Shown here: in pieces, positions 7,632 to 15,908 of the stretch
How positions within the stretch are numbered: the first letter of the stretch is position 1
Layout of the letters: each line of letters begins with the position of its first letter
Position numbers and translations under genes: made by a program
The notes under the pieces: model-generated
What the model was told of the DNA's origin: nothing
Database searches by the model: none
What the model saw: the letters and a program-made list of their open reading frames with translations, nothing else
NCBI GenBank assembly: GCA_945878405.1
Contig: CAMCTJ010000001.1
Coordinates: forward strand, 196,304-260,303
DNA: 64,000 nt
Direction: 5' to 3'
Origin: Bdellovibrio sp. ZAP7
GTDB lineage: Bacteria; Bdellovibrionota; FAC87; UBA2466

Positions 7632-8378
7632 TCACAAATCCGTCATCGGATGTGATTTAGTATAAAAGTCGGAGCCATCAAACTCAAGATAGGTAAAATT
7701 CTGAACCCAATCGCCCGTATTTATGTAGCGACATTTGCGTCCGTTGATTAGCGTTGTCACGTCGTCAGGCAGATGCGTGTGACCCATGACGACCACGTCA
7801 TATCCTTGATAAAAAATCTTTTCTGCAGAGGCTCGGTAAATCTGTCGAATTCTAGTGGCCCCTTGAGGATATTCCTTGGTTTCTTGATATCTGCGACTAG
7901 CTCCGGATGTCCTGACTCCTAGATCAAAGATCCACTTAGGGGGAACCGGTCTGAGGGCTAGATGAAGAAGATCTTGCCTTAATAAACTCCGCAAGAGTCG
8001 ATAACCCCGCTCGGAGGGATTGCCGAGATCCCCATGGGCTAAATAAACTTTTTTATCCCCTAAGGTTATCGACAATTCATCTGTATGAACCTGAACACCT
8101 AGCTCGTCAGAAAAATAGGAGCCCAATCGGAAGTCATGATTTCCTTCAATATAATGGACTTCATGTCCTTGACGAGAAAGCGAACGCAGAACATCCGTGA
8201 CCGGCTTAAAACGCTCGATCAAATAGGGCGTAGTACCGGGCCAAACATCAAAGAGATCGCCCAAGATATAGATCTTTTTAAATTGAGAGGCTACTTCCTG
8301 AAGAAATCGGATCACCAGACGAGTTTTTACGCTGGTGGCGTCCTGCAAATGAACGTCGGATAGAAATATTGCACTCAC
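7632..8378 (-). CDS. lpxH: UDP-2,3-diacylglucosamine diphosphatase-like metallophosphoesterase (LpxH type)
   Basis: A calcineurin-like phosphoesterase of about 248 residues. Metal-binding motifs are intact: FLSDVHL (Asp8, His10), GDLFDVW (Asp41), EGNHD (Asn80, His81), HGD and GHTHLPD, followed by NTGDW as in LpxH. LpxH removes UMP from UDP-diacylglucosamine to make lipid X in lipid A synthesis, which suits the lpx cluster a few kilobases away; no LpxI (DUF1009) gene is seen there. GTG 8378 is preferred because LpxH normally starts a few residues before the first motif; a TTG at 8414 would extend it by 12 residues. Neither has a strong ribosome-binding site. LpxH versus a related hydrolase such as LpxG is not settled. 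Confidence 0.75.
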   Translation of the reverse strand: MSAIFLSDVHLQDATSVKTRLVIRFLQEVASQFKKIYILGDLFDVWPGTTPYLIERFKPVTDVLRSLSRQGHEVHYIEGNHDFRLGSYFSDELGVQVHTDELSITLGDKKVYLAHGDLGNPSERGYRLLRSLLRQDLLHLALRPVPPKWIFDLGVRTSGASRRYQETKEYPQGATRIRQIYRASAEKIFYQGYDVVVMGHTHLPDDVTTLINGRKCRYINTGDWVQNFTYLEFDGSDFYTKSHPMTDL

Positions 8379-8423
8379 AGATAAAAGTTTTAACAAGTTA
8401 GGCGGGAATAGCAAGTAATGGCT

Positions 8424-8714
8424 TTAATCGGTTGGGGGAATGTGGGATTTAACGGAATTTTTCCTTTGAGACTCAGTTAGTTGTCGATTTTGGTTGAGCT
8501 GAGATTTTTCCTCAATGGCTTTAATTTGCGATTCAAACTGAAGCAGTTGATCTAGACCTTGGGGGGCGAGTGTAGCTTCGGCTCTGTAGCTAACAGCCTC
8601 GAGAGGACGTAAGGAAGTCAGTCTGCCTGGTTTTTGCTCCACCATGAAATAGGAGCTAGCCAAGACTCCCATCAAAACAGAAATACTGTAGAGGTACTGT
8701 AGCTTGTTCCTCAT
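8424..8714 (-). CDS. Small single-pass membrane protein of unknown function
   Basis: About 96 residues starting MRNKLQYLYS. A hydrophobic segment (about residues 8-25) is followed by a polar, Gln-rich, probably coiled-coil tail with QLLQFESQIKAIEE, so it is likely an inner-membrane protein with a periplasmic tail or an uncleaved secreted one. The reading frame extends upstream to a TTG at 8789, but ATG 8714 places the hydrophobic segment near the N-terminus. It precedes the LpxH-like gene by some 45 bases on the same strand. No family recognised. Confidence 0.5.
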   Translation of the reverse strand: MRNKLQYLYSISVLMGVLASSYFMVEQKPGRLTSLRPLEAVSYRAEATLAPQGLDQLLQFESQIKAIEEKSQLNQNRQLTESQRKNSVKSHIPPTD

Positions 8715-8890
8715 TTTTTCGGATTCATCCCCTCTGCCAGTTAGTCCCGTGACTACGGCCTTTCTTTGAAATACAAGGCTCGTGCCCAAGGGCAGGGCTC
8801 TAAGCTTCTGTATATAAAGGGCTTTTCTTTTGTCTTTTGGGGCGATTTTGAGAAGGTCCTGACCACTCTTGTGCGTTTAAAGCAGACGGG

Positions 8891-8968
8891 GCTGATAAGT
8901 GCTTGAAACTCTCGGATTAAAGTTGGGCTTCCTCAGGTGCCAAATAAGTAAGCAGCTGATAAGTCCTT
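8891..8968. repeat. Direct repeat pair GCTGATAAGT-n-CTT upstream of ispE
   Basis: GCTGATAAGTGCTT at 8891-8904 recurs as GCTGATAAGTCCTT at 8955-8968, 13 of 14 bases identical and 64 bases apart start to start. The second copy ends seven bases before the ispE-adjacent AGAG. The pair may be a regulatory element or a small duplication. The surrounding gap 8715-8972 holds no other convincing gene. Confidence 0.4.
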
Positions 8969-8972
8969 AGAG

Positions 8973-9851
8973 ATGTGGCAGGCGCCAGCTAAATTGAATT
9001 TAGGACTGCGAATTGTAGGGAGAAGACCGGATGGTTACCACCTGTTGGAGAGTCTTTTCTGGCCAATCACATTTCAAGATGAATTAAGGATTGAACCCTC
9101 CTCTCAATCATCCGTTTCTTGCGCTTGGACTGAAGACGCTCCTTTTAAGAATGTTTCTTTACATCAAGACAAAGAAAATCTGGTGGGAACTCTTTTGCTA
9201 GGGGGCTTTGGCTGGAAACCCTCTCGTGGGTTTTCTGTCGATATAAAGAAAAAGATTCCCATCGGCAGTGGACTCGGAGGAGTTTCTTCGAACGTGGGCA
9301 CCCTCCTTCGATACCTTTGTGAAACAAACGAAATTACCAAGACTCAATCAGAGGCAGTTGCGAGACAAGCCGGAGCAGATGTTCCCTTTTTTTTAAATCC
9401 GACTCCCTCTTGGGTAACTGGAATCGGTGAGTTTCGAAATCCTCTGTCTTTTGTGCCGGGTACGAAGGAACGGCTTTACTTCCTGCTGATTCTGTTTCCC
9501 TTTGCAACCTCAACCCCGCTTTTATTTAAAAGCTTCCGAGAGAAAAATATTTCTTTTAGTCCTTCGACACCTATCGATATCGAACGAACCTGGGATTTCA
9601 AATCTCTCTGTGGTTTTCTAGAGTTCACTAAAAATGATTTGGAATCTCTCGCGGCGTCAGAGACTCCAGAAATTTCTAGGTCCTTGGAATCTTTAAGATT
9701 AACAAGACCTCTTTACTCAGGTTTATCGGGAACGGGTTCCACTTGTTTTTCGGTTTACCCAAGCAAAGAAAAAAGAGCAGAAGCAGCTAAAGAATTACAG
9801 AAATTGTGCCGAGATCTCCCTTGTAGGATTGTACTTGCAGAAACTTATTAG
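8973..9851 (+). CDS. ispE: 4-diphosphocytidyl-2-C-methyl-D-erythritol kinase
   Basis: A 292-residue GHMP kinase of the MEP isoprenoid pathway that phosphorylates the 2-hydroxyl of CDP-methylerythritol. The N-terminus APAKLNLGLRIVGRRPDGYH is diagnostic for IspE. The ATP-binding GHMP motif appears as PIGSGLGGVSSN (about 91-102), GADVPFF follows, and the C-terminal motif SGLSGTGSTCF is intact. The usual GAGLGGGSSD is slightly altered. The ribosome-binding site is poor (only AGAG next to ATG), yet the start fits the family exactly. spoVG follows 42 bases downstream and may be co-transcribed. Confidence 0.95.
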   Translation: MWQAPAKLNLGLRIVGRRPDGYHLLESLFWPITFQDELRIEPSSQSSVSCAWTEDAPFKNVSLHQDKENLVGTLLLGGFGWKPSRGFSVDIKKKIPIGSGLGGVSSNVGTLLRYLCETNEITKTQSEAVARQAGADVPFFLNPTPSWVTGIGEFRNPLSFVPGTKERLYFLLILFPFATSTPLLFKSFREKNISFSPSTPIDIERTWDFKSLCGFLEFTKNDLESLAASETPEISRSLESLRLTRPLYSGLSGTGSTCFSVYPSKEKRAEAAKELQKLCRDLPCRIVLAETY

Positions 9852-9893
9852 CTTCGTAGCGTTTCAACTGAGAGTGCTTCACAAGGAGACAAC

Positions 9894-10223
9894 ATGGAAA
9901 TCACAGAAGTAAAAGTTTTTCCAGTCAACGAGGATAAACTAAAAGCCTACGTCACCATCATCTTCGATAATTGCTTTGTCGTTCGCGACTTAAAGATAAT
10001 CAACGGCAACACCGGTCTCTTCGTAGCCATGCCGAGCAAAAAACGTAAAGATGGTACCTTTAGAGACATTGCTCACCCGCTCAATAGCGAACTTAGAGCT
10101 TCAATTGAGAAAAAGATTCTTCAAGTTTACGAAGAAGAACTCAAAAAAATGTCCTCGGCGGCTGCCGAAAACATGAAAGCGCTTGGTCAAAAAAAGAGAG
10201 ACTATGATGACGAGGGTCCCTGA
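9894..10223 (+). CDS. spoVG: SpoVG family protein
   Basis: A 109-residue SpoVG. The opening MEITEVKVFPVNEDKLKAYV and the motif MPSKKRKDGTFRDIAHP are diagnostic. SpoVG proteins bind nucleic acid and act as pleiotropic regulators in Gram-positives, spirochaetes and some Bdellovibrio-type bacteria. AAGGAG lies six bases before ATG. The C-terminal tail is Lys/Asp-rich. Linkage to ispE parallels the ispE-purR-spoVG neighbourhood of Firmicutes. Its TGA stop abuts the convergent cmk stop, giving the palindrome TGATCA with no spacer. Confidence 0.96.
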   Translation: MEITEVKVFPVNEDKLKAYVTIIFDNCFVVRDLKIINGNTGLFVAMPSKKRKDGTFRDIAHPLNSELRASIEKKILQVYEEELKKMSSAAAENMKALGQKKRDYDDEGP

Positions 10224-10919
10224 TCAGACCAGTTCTCGATGAGCTCTTACGTGATCGGCCATAAATTTTACGACCTGAACAATTCCCATTCTTGACGTAT
10301 CTACGACTACCGCATCTGCAGCGCACTTGAGAGGGGCATGTTTGCGAGTTGAATCTTGCTCGTCTCGATGTTGGTTCTGTCTGAGAATTTCCGATAATTT
10401 TATTTTTGTTCCGGTCTTTTTTAACTGTTTAAACCGGCGCATCGCTCTCACCTTAGAATCAGCCGTTACGTAAAACTTATAATCGGCCTGAGGAAAAACT
10501 GCGGTACCAATATCTCTGCCCTCTAAGACCACAGGAAATTTTTTGCTCCAACTTTTTCCTAAAGTACGCTGTCTTCGAGTGAGGGCATCTCGAACAGCTT
10601 TGAATCGACTCACTGACGAAGCTGCTTGACTTACTTTTGGACTTCTCAGTTTCAAACCCAAATCAATCCCGTTGACTAATAAATGCCGGCGATCAGGGCT
10701 GGGTTGAAAAGTTAAAGCCCGTGCAGTAATTGCAAAATCTCGTTCTGTTTTGGCTCCCGCCCTTAATCCAAAATAGGCAACACTTCGATACATAGCGCCT
10801 GTATCGAGCAGCATCCCTTGTAATTCCTCTGCCAACAATCTACTCACCGTAGATTTTCCAGCACCTGCGGGACCGTCGATCGCAATAATAAAACCTTTTT
10901 TGGAATGCTTTTTCACCAT
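10224..10919 (-). CDS. cmk: Cytidylate kinase
   Basis: About 231 residues. The P-loop IDGPAGAGKSTVSR, the LDTGAMYRS segment and LEGRDIGTAVFP are standard for CMP kinase, which makes CDP/dCDP from CMP/dCMP. ATG 10919 is favoured: GGAG lies eight bases upstream, whereas the GTG at 10925 is too close to it. The stop abuts spoVG. The start is two bases beyond the end of the acyltransferase/DUF3108 frame, so it belongs to the lpx operon. Its product pool also feeds CMP-sugar and phospholipid synthesis. Confidence 0.95.
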   Translation of the reverse strand: MVKKHSKKGFIIAIDGPAGAGKSTVSRLLAEELQGMLLDTGAMYRSVAYFGLRAGAKTERDFAITARALTFQPSPDRRHLLVNGIDLGLKLRSPKVSQAASSVSRFKAVRDALTRRQRTLGKSWSKKFPVVLEGRDIGTAVFPQADYKFYVTADSKVRAMRRFKQLKKTGTKIKLSEILRQNQHRDEQDSTRKHAPLKCAADAVVVDTSRMGIVQVVKFMADHVRAHRELV

Positions 10920-10921
10920 GC

Positions 10922-12751
10922 TCACTGCTCCTTAATAGAGACCAGCCTTCCCAGCAAAGAACCGATTTTCACTTTTGCATCAAATCTTACTAGGTACTTT
11001 TTTGAATCATCGCTCAGCCACATGTAGAGATCTCCGGTAGGCCTCAAAACGTTGTTCAGCTTTACGTCTACTTTGATTTTCCAACACTGGAAAACCCCCG
11101 CTCCACTGGTAACTATTTCTTTGGCAACAGGAGTGAGCTCTACATTCAGGTTCTGTCCGTTCTCATAAATCCAGAACTGTTGTTTTTTATTTAGCTCATA
11201 GTTAAGGGCTCTCGCATAATACAAGGCACTAAACATGTCGCGCGACTGAGGAGGCATCGAGTCCGCTCGATCGATGTCCTGATTGCCCCACTTCTGAGAA
11301 ATCCTCTTTGACCAATAATAAGCCTTTTCATTGGGGTGATCAAAAACCACGCGAGTTTCTTTCTTTTGGGCTGTTTCAAACATAGAAAGCAGAAACTTAT
11401 AGGGGATAAACCCAGACCTATCGATGAATGATTCAATCGTATTATCCACGTGATAAATGGTGTCGACCATTTTTGAAGAAAGAACATTTCCCCAAAGATG
11501 AAAGCTAGGACGTCCTTGAATTTCCGGTCCTTCACGAACTTCCAAAACACCCTTTCCGGCCGGAAGGGTGAGCCATGTTAAATCGATTACCATTCGCTCG
11601 CCTATTTCGAAGGGGACCTTATCCACTGGAACAATTGAGAAAGGTGTTTTTGCAGAGACCTTTTTCGGGGCATTCTTCGCTTCTACTTTTTTTGTTTTTT
11701 TCTCCAAAATCACCGGGACGGCTTCTGTCGAATCCACCTGACCATAAGTAGGCACAGCGATATTTGGATCGGGAGGAAGCTCAATACCCGTGGGAGTAGC
11801 GTTCATTTTCTGCGACGAACACCCTTGAAGCACAAAGGCTAATAACAAAGCCATAATAACGGGTTTTATTCGCCATCGAGACTCGCCACGAAAGGGTTTC
11901 CATCGTTTGTGCAACCACAACCACTGCTCGGGAAACTGTCTCACCTGTTTCTCGATGGTATCGTTATACCATTGAGTCTTTTCATAGAGCCGTTCCTCTC
12001 GTGTTTCTGACCCAACAACAGATTCCTCTAACTTTTCAATATGGACTTGAATTTTTCCGTTCCTTCCGCGGTAGCTATAAGCCGTAAAAAGAGAATTTTT
12101 ACTTTTTTCAGTGATAAGGGCAAGTCCCGCCGCCGTGCCAGCCTCCCGCCCGAAAAAAGTGACGGGTAAGCCAATGGGCGGCCCCATAAACTGGTCCAAA
12201 ACAAAAACCACAAAACGCTGTCTTCCCAAAGATTCAAAAATATCTCGGATCGTCCCCGACTCATAGATCACACGAGCTCCAAAACGAGTCCTAAACCAGG
12301 TAAGAAAGTGCTGGGCCACCTGAGTTTGTTGTCGCTTTACAATGATATCGCATGGCATTCCATGGGCAGAAGCTGACTGAATCGCAAACTCCCAATTGCC
12401 CAGGTGACTGGTCAAGAGGATCCCTCCTTGATTGAGGGCCATTTGCTTTTTGACCGGTTCCCAAAAGAGATCTGTTTTGGTCTTAAAATCCTCTGAGGTC
12501 CAAATAAGAGACTCTATCCACTCAAGCAAAACGAGCGCATAGTGAATATAGTTTTGCTTGCCAAGTTCTTTAATTTCTTCTGGACTTTTCTCATCTCCAA
12601 AGGCTCGAGTAAGATTTCCGATCACGATAGCGCGCCTGAATCGAAAAACATCAAAGAAAAGCAGTCCTGCTGCACGACCAAGGAACAATTTAGCCCTGTA
12701 AGGAACCCAATTGAGCAAATAAGAAAAGGGAAGGAGAAACAATCTTAGCAT
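10922..12751 (-). CDS. Lipid A acyltransferase (LpxL/HtrB-like) fused in frame to a DUF3108 lipoprotein-like region
   Basis: A 609-residue frame with two unrelated parts. Residues 1-290 are a lipid A late acyltransferase: hydrophobic N-terminus, catalytic HLGNWE (His116, Glu121), and the terminal WLWLHKRWK typical of LpxL/LpxM ends. Directly after this comes SRWRIKPVIMALLLAFVLQGC, a basic stretch, a hydrophobic core and a lipobox-like LQGC (Cys311), then a Pro/Lys-rich linker and a DUF3108-like domain (about 385-605). The second part looks like an independent lipoprotein without its own stop before it. Options are a true fusion, an internal start at ATG 11854, or a one-base error: an out-of-frame ATG at 11876 would begin a normal signal peptide if one base differed. 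Confidence 0.8.
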   Translation of the reverse strand: MLRLFLLPFSYLLNWVPYRAKLFLGRAAGLLFFDVFRFRRAIVIGNLTRAFGDEKSPEEIKELGKQNYIHYALVLLEWIESLIWTSEDFKTKTDLFWEPVKKQMALNQGGILLTSHLGNWEFAIQSASAHGMPCDIIVKRQQTQVAQHFLTWFRTRFGARVIYESGTIRDIFESLGRQRFVVFVLDQFMGPPIGLPVTFFGREAGTAAGLALITEKSKNSLFTAYSYRGRNGKIQVHIEKLEESVVGSETREERLYEKTQWYNDTIEKQVRQFPEQWLWLHKRWKPFRGESRWRIKPVIMALLLAFVLQGCSSQKMNATPTGIELPPDPNIAVPTYGQVDSTEAVPVILEKKTKKVEAKNAPKKVSAKTPFSIVPVDKVPFEIGERMVIDLTWLTLPAGKGVLEVREGPEIQGRPSFHLWGNVLSSKMVDTIYHVDNTIESFIDRSGFIPYKFLLSMFETAQKKETRVVFDHPNEKAYYWSKRISQKWGNQDIDRADSMPPQSRDMFSALYYARALNYELNKKQQFWIYENGQNLNVELTPVAKEIVTSGAGVFQCWKIKVDVKLNNVLRPTGDLYMWLSDDSKKYLVRFDAKVKIGSLLGRLVSIKEQ

Positions 12752-13761
12752 GCTTGTCTCATCCTTATCTCCAGAGTCTCCCAGAATTCCAAAGGCAAAT
12801 CGTACTCTGTATGAGCTACCCTCAAGGGTAAATCGAATTCGCCAAACAGGTCCTTTACCTTGAAAAAGTCTTTTTCCGTCGTAACAAAAAACTCTACAGC
12901 GCGGTCTTTGGCTAATTTTATGAGCTCTTTAATATCGTCTTTAGTATAGGCGTGGTGGTCTGGATATATTTTTAAAAACTCGGTGGGCGCCCAATGACTA
13001 AGATCCTCAATAAATCGCTGGGGCCTCCCAATTCCACAAAAGGCCCCAAAACGCGTTTGATCGGGATTCACGGTCTCTCCCTGATCATCCAAAACAGAAA
13101 CAGGTTTTCTGAGACCTACAAAGCAGGGAACACCTGGGGCTAATTGGCTAACAATATTTTTCCAATCTTGAACCCAAGCCGAATTCCGATTCGAACAGGT
13201 TATCAAAATCAAAGTAGCCCTTTTTACTGAACTAAGTCCTTCTCTCAGGTTTCCCAGGGGAACGCAGGCGGTCTCCCAGGGATTGTCATCACCCGGGAGG
13301 ACTAACAGATTAATAGTTCTTTCCAGTTGGACATGCTGGAATCCATCGTCGAGCAGAGCTACCTGATATCGATTAGCCAGATCGAATTTTTGAATAACCT
13401 CAAACCGATTAGCTCCTATATACACGTCACTATCAGTTGAATGACTGATGACCCAAGGCTCATCTCCAAACTGAGTCGGGCCTGATTTTGATTGCTCATC
13501 TAATTGAACACCCACTTTTGTCGAATGGCTTTTATAACCACGAGATAAAATCACTGGCTTTATGGACTTCAAATGATTTGCTAGCTGAATTACAATGGGC
13601 GTTTTGCCAGTTCCCCCTAGGTGGATATTCCCAACGGAGATAACCAACAGGCCAGGATTATTTCTTTTTCTACTCCTCAAAGTAAAATCAACTGCGAGTG
13701 AATAAAGCCAGGACAAGGGCAGTAATGCTATCCAGAGCAAATCACGTACGAGTTGAGCCAT
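12745..13761 (-). CDS. lpxK: Tetraacyldisaccharide 4'-kinase
   Basis: About 338 residues. LpxK phosphorylates the 4' position of the lipid A disaccharide at the inner membrane. The Walker A region reads VGNIHLGGTGKTP, followed by LSRGYKS and DDGFQH, all family hallmarks; an N-terminal hydrophobic segment (WIALLPLSWLYSLAV) anchors it. ATG 13761 (MAQLVRDLL) is preferred over 13809 because it removes a long overlap with lpxB and has AAGG upstream. It still overlaps lpxB by 20 bases and the next gene by seven. Confidence 0.95.
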   Translation of the reverse strand: MAQLVRDLLWIALLPLSWLYSLAVDFTLRSRKRNNPGLLVISVGNIHLGGTGKTPIVIQLANHLKSIKPVILSRGYKSHSTKVGVQLDEQSKSGPTQFGDEPWVISHSTDSDVYIGANRFEVIQKFDLANRYQVALLDDGFQHVQLERTINLLVLPGDDNPWETACVPLGNLREGLSSVKRATLILITCSNRNSAWVQDWKNIVSQLAPGVPCFVGLRKPVSVLDDQGETVNPDQTRFGAFCGIGRPQRFIEDLSHWAPTEFLKIYPDHHAYTKDDIKELIKLAKDRAVEFFVTTEKDFFKVKDLFGEFDLPLRVAHTEYDLPLEFWETLEIRMRQAC

Positions 13762-14905
13762 AGGAACCTTGATTTGAACTCGCACGGCTCTTTTTAAGGT
13801 TTTCAACAACTCGAGAGGCAGCTCGCGTTTGATCTCCCTTTTCTCCCAAAAGCTGTCGACAGCTTAAAAGTGAGGACGCCATGTTTAGTCGGGAGAGACC
13901 ACTATTAATCATAAATTTGATTTCAGAGAACAACTTTTGAGGAGATGCGTTTTCCTGGAAACATTCTTTTACTACTTCTCGGCCCAGCAAAATATTAGGC
14001 ATCCCAATAAAACCTTGATACTTGATCAGGTTTTTGAAAAGCCAAGAGGACGACTGGCTGACTTTATAAAAGAGACAAAAGGGCGTTCCAATAAGTGCGG
14101 TTTCTAGGGTCGCAGTTCCGCTCGCTACAACGGCAATATCTGCCCACTGCAATGATTCCCAACTATCCTGGGATACCTCTGCTGGCTTCAGCCCAAGTTT
14201 TTCACTGACCCAAGAAGTTGAGAGGGTATTCGCTATCGGAACCTGAATTTGTGCTCGTGGATACTCTTTCTTTATCAACTCCATCAGACCACGAAGAATA
14301 GGGGCATGGTGCCGTATCTCGCTTTTTCTACTTCCTGGTAATAAAGCTATGCGGGGCTCTTTTTCGATTACCGCTTGGTCTCGATACCTTCTTCGAGGTT
14401 GTACCATTTCAACCAATGGGTGCCCCACAAAGGAAACTGAAATTCCGGCCTTTTCATAAATTTCTTTCTCAAAGGGAAAAACCACCAGCATCTCATCGAC
14501 TCGTTCTTTGATGAGTTTGATTCTGTTTTTTCTCCAGGCCCACAATTGGGGAGAAACATAATAAATGACTGGAACTCCCAACTTTTTTAATTTCTTGGCC
14601 ACTCGAAGATTAAAATCAGGAAGATCAATTAAAACCGCAATGTCAGGCTTTCGCTGTTCGATGACCTTGAGAATTTTTCGGTAGGATAACAAGACGTCTT
14701 TGGCGCGGTCCCACCAATCCGAGAAACCAACCACATTCAGGGACTCCGCTGGAACCACAACTTCCATCCCCTGCTCAACAAGCCTTTTTCCCCCAACCCC
14801 GTAAAAGGTTGCTCCAGGCACAAGCTTTTTTACTTCACGAACAAGGCTTGCTGCTGCCAAATCGGCAGAGGCTTCTCCTGCAACCAAAAAGATATTAGTG
14901 GACAT
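13742..14905 (-). CDS. lpxB: Lipid-A-disaccharide synthase
   Basis: About 387 residues of a GT19 glycosyltransferase condensing UDP-diacylglucosamine with lipid X. The opening MSTNIFLVAGEASADL matches the LpxB GExSGD region, with Ala-Asp in place of Gly-Asp. Further conserved pieces are FYGVGG, VGFSDW, DLPDFNLRVAKK, YYVSPQLWAWR and FVGHPLVE, and LLPGSRKSEI for nucleotide binding. ATG 14905 is chosen over 14941 because of a GGGGGG ribosome-binding site close upstream. It overlaps the oxidoreductase gene by 11 bases. Confidence 0.96.
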   Translation of the reverse strand: MSTNIFLVAGEASADLAAASLVREVKKLVPGATFYGVGGKRLVEQGMEVVVPAESLNVVGFSDWWDRAKDVLLSYRKILKVIEQRKPDIAVLIDLPDFNLRVAKKLKKLGVPVIYYVSPQLWAWRKNRIKLIKERVDEMLVVFPFEKEIYEKAGISVSFVGHPLVEMVQPRRRYRDQAVIEKEPRIALLPGSRKSEIRHHAPILRGLMELIKKEYPRAQIQVPIANTLSTSWVSEKLGLKPAEVSQDSWESLQWADIAVVASGTATLETALIGTPFCLFYKVSQSSSWLFKNLIKYQGFIGMPNILLGREVVKECFQENASPQKLFSEIKFMINSGLSRLNMASSLLSCRQLLGEKGDQTRAASRVVENLKKSRASSNQGSYGSTRT

Positions 14906-15908
14906 ATTCCCCCCAATATCGCGATAGGAATTTCTTCTCAAGTGGAGAAAGTCTTAATTTTTCTGGTTGGCCCTGCTTCTCGGTTATTTTCTGTTTGATT
15001 GCTTCGGTAACTTCCAGAGCGCGAAGACCGTCTGGGCCGCTCACGGGAACTTGCCCCAATCCTTTTACTGCCTTCACAAAAGCATCTACTTGTTCCGATA
15101 ACGAATCACTCTGTCCCAAAGAAATAGTTTGCTTTTCAAGGGGCTCGTCATTTTCAACATCTAAAATCTGAGTCGTTCCAGAAAGAAGATCACAATTAAC
15201 AATTCTATCATTCCAGATAAGTTGCGTTTCCCGATGTCGCTCGGAGGCAACCCAATTGGCTTTCAGGTGAGCAACGGTTCCCGACGGAAATTCAAGTCGA
15301 GCATAGGCTATATCTATGGGGGTAAGTCCCGCCGAAACTCCTTCTGCAGAAATAGAGACTGGGGGCTCCTGCATTAACCACAGCACAAGATCTATGTCGT
15401 GAATCATTAAATCAGTAACTATATCCATGCCTCGTTCTCGAGAGGGAACTAGGGAATTTCTTTCCGTCGAAATGACAACGGGCTTTTTGTAAGATCTCAG
15501 CGGAATCTGGCGCAACAGCGAAAGCCAACGGTATCTCTCAACAAAGCCAGTCTGCAAAACGAGATTTTTTTCTTGGGATATTTTCACAAGTTCTGCGGCC
15601 AGTTCGACACGGTCACAAATTGGCTTTTCAATAAACAGGTGAAGGTTGTTGTCTAAAGCTTGTTTTGCTATCTCGAAATGCGTGCTCGTGGGACTTGCTA
15701 TAAAAACTGCGTCAACCTCAAAAAAAAGCTCTTCTGATTTTTCGTAGGTTTTTAATCCATGTTCTTTAGCAACTTGGGTTAAACGCGCTTGATCTTTGTC
15801 ATAGGCTCCCACCAACTCGACTTCGGGGTGCTTTAATAACTTTTCCAGATGGTAAGTCCCCATCTTCCCAAGACCAATCAAGCCAATTTGTAATTTTTTA
15901 TCCAGCAC
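14895..15908 (-). CDS. Gfo/Idh/MocA-family oxidoreductase in the lpx operon
   Basis: A 337-residue NAD(P)-dependent sugar oxidoreductase. The Rossmann motif GLIGLGKMGTYH opens the protein, EKPICD is the usual EKP dipeptide motif region, and MIHDIDLVLWL carries the conserved HD pair. Oxidoreductases of this kind often sit between lpxA and lpxB. In some bacteria the homologue GnnA oxidises UDP-GlcNAc at C3 for a diamino lipid A, working with the aminotransferase GnnB. No aminotransferase is visible here, so that role is only a possibility. The GTG start shares one base with the lpxA stop (TAGTG). Confidence 0.88.
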   Translation of the reverse strand: MLDKKLQIGLIGLGKMGTYHLEKLLKHPEVELVGAYDKDQARLTQVAKEHGLKTYEKSEELFFEVDAVFIASPTSTHFEIAKQALDNNLHLFIEKPICDRVELAAELVKISQEKNLVLQTGFVERYRWLSLLRQIPLRSYKKPVVISTERNSLVPSRERGMDIVTDLMIHDIDLVLWLMQEPPVSISAEGVSAGLTPIDIAYARLEFPSGTVAHLKANWVASERHRETQLIWNDRIVNCDLLSGTTQILDVENDEPLEKQTISLGQSDSLSEQVDAFVKAVKGLGQVPVSGPDGLRALEVTEAIKQKITEKQGQPEKLRLSPLEKKFLSRYWGEYVH

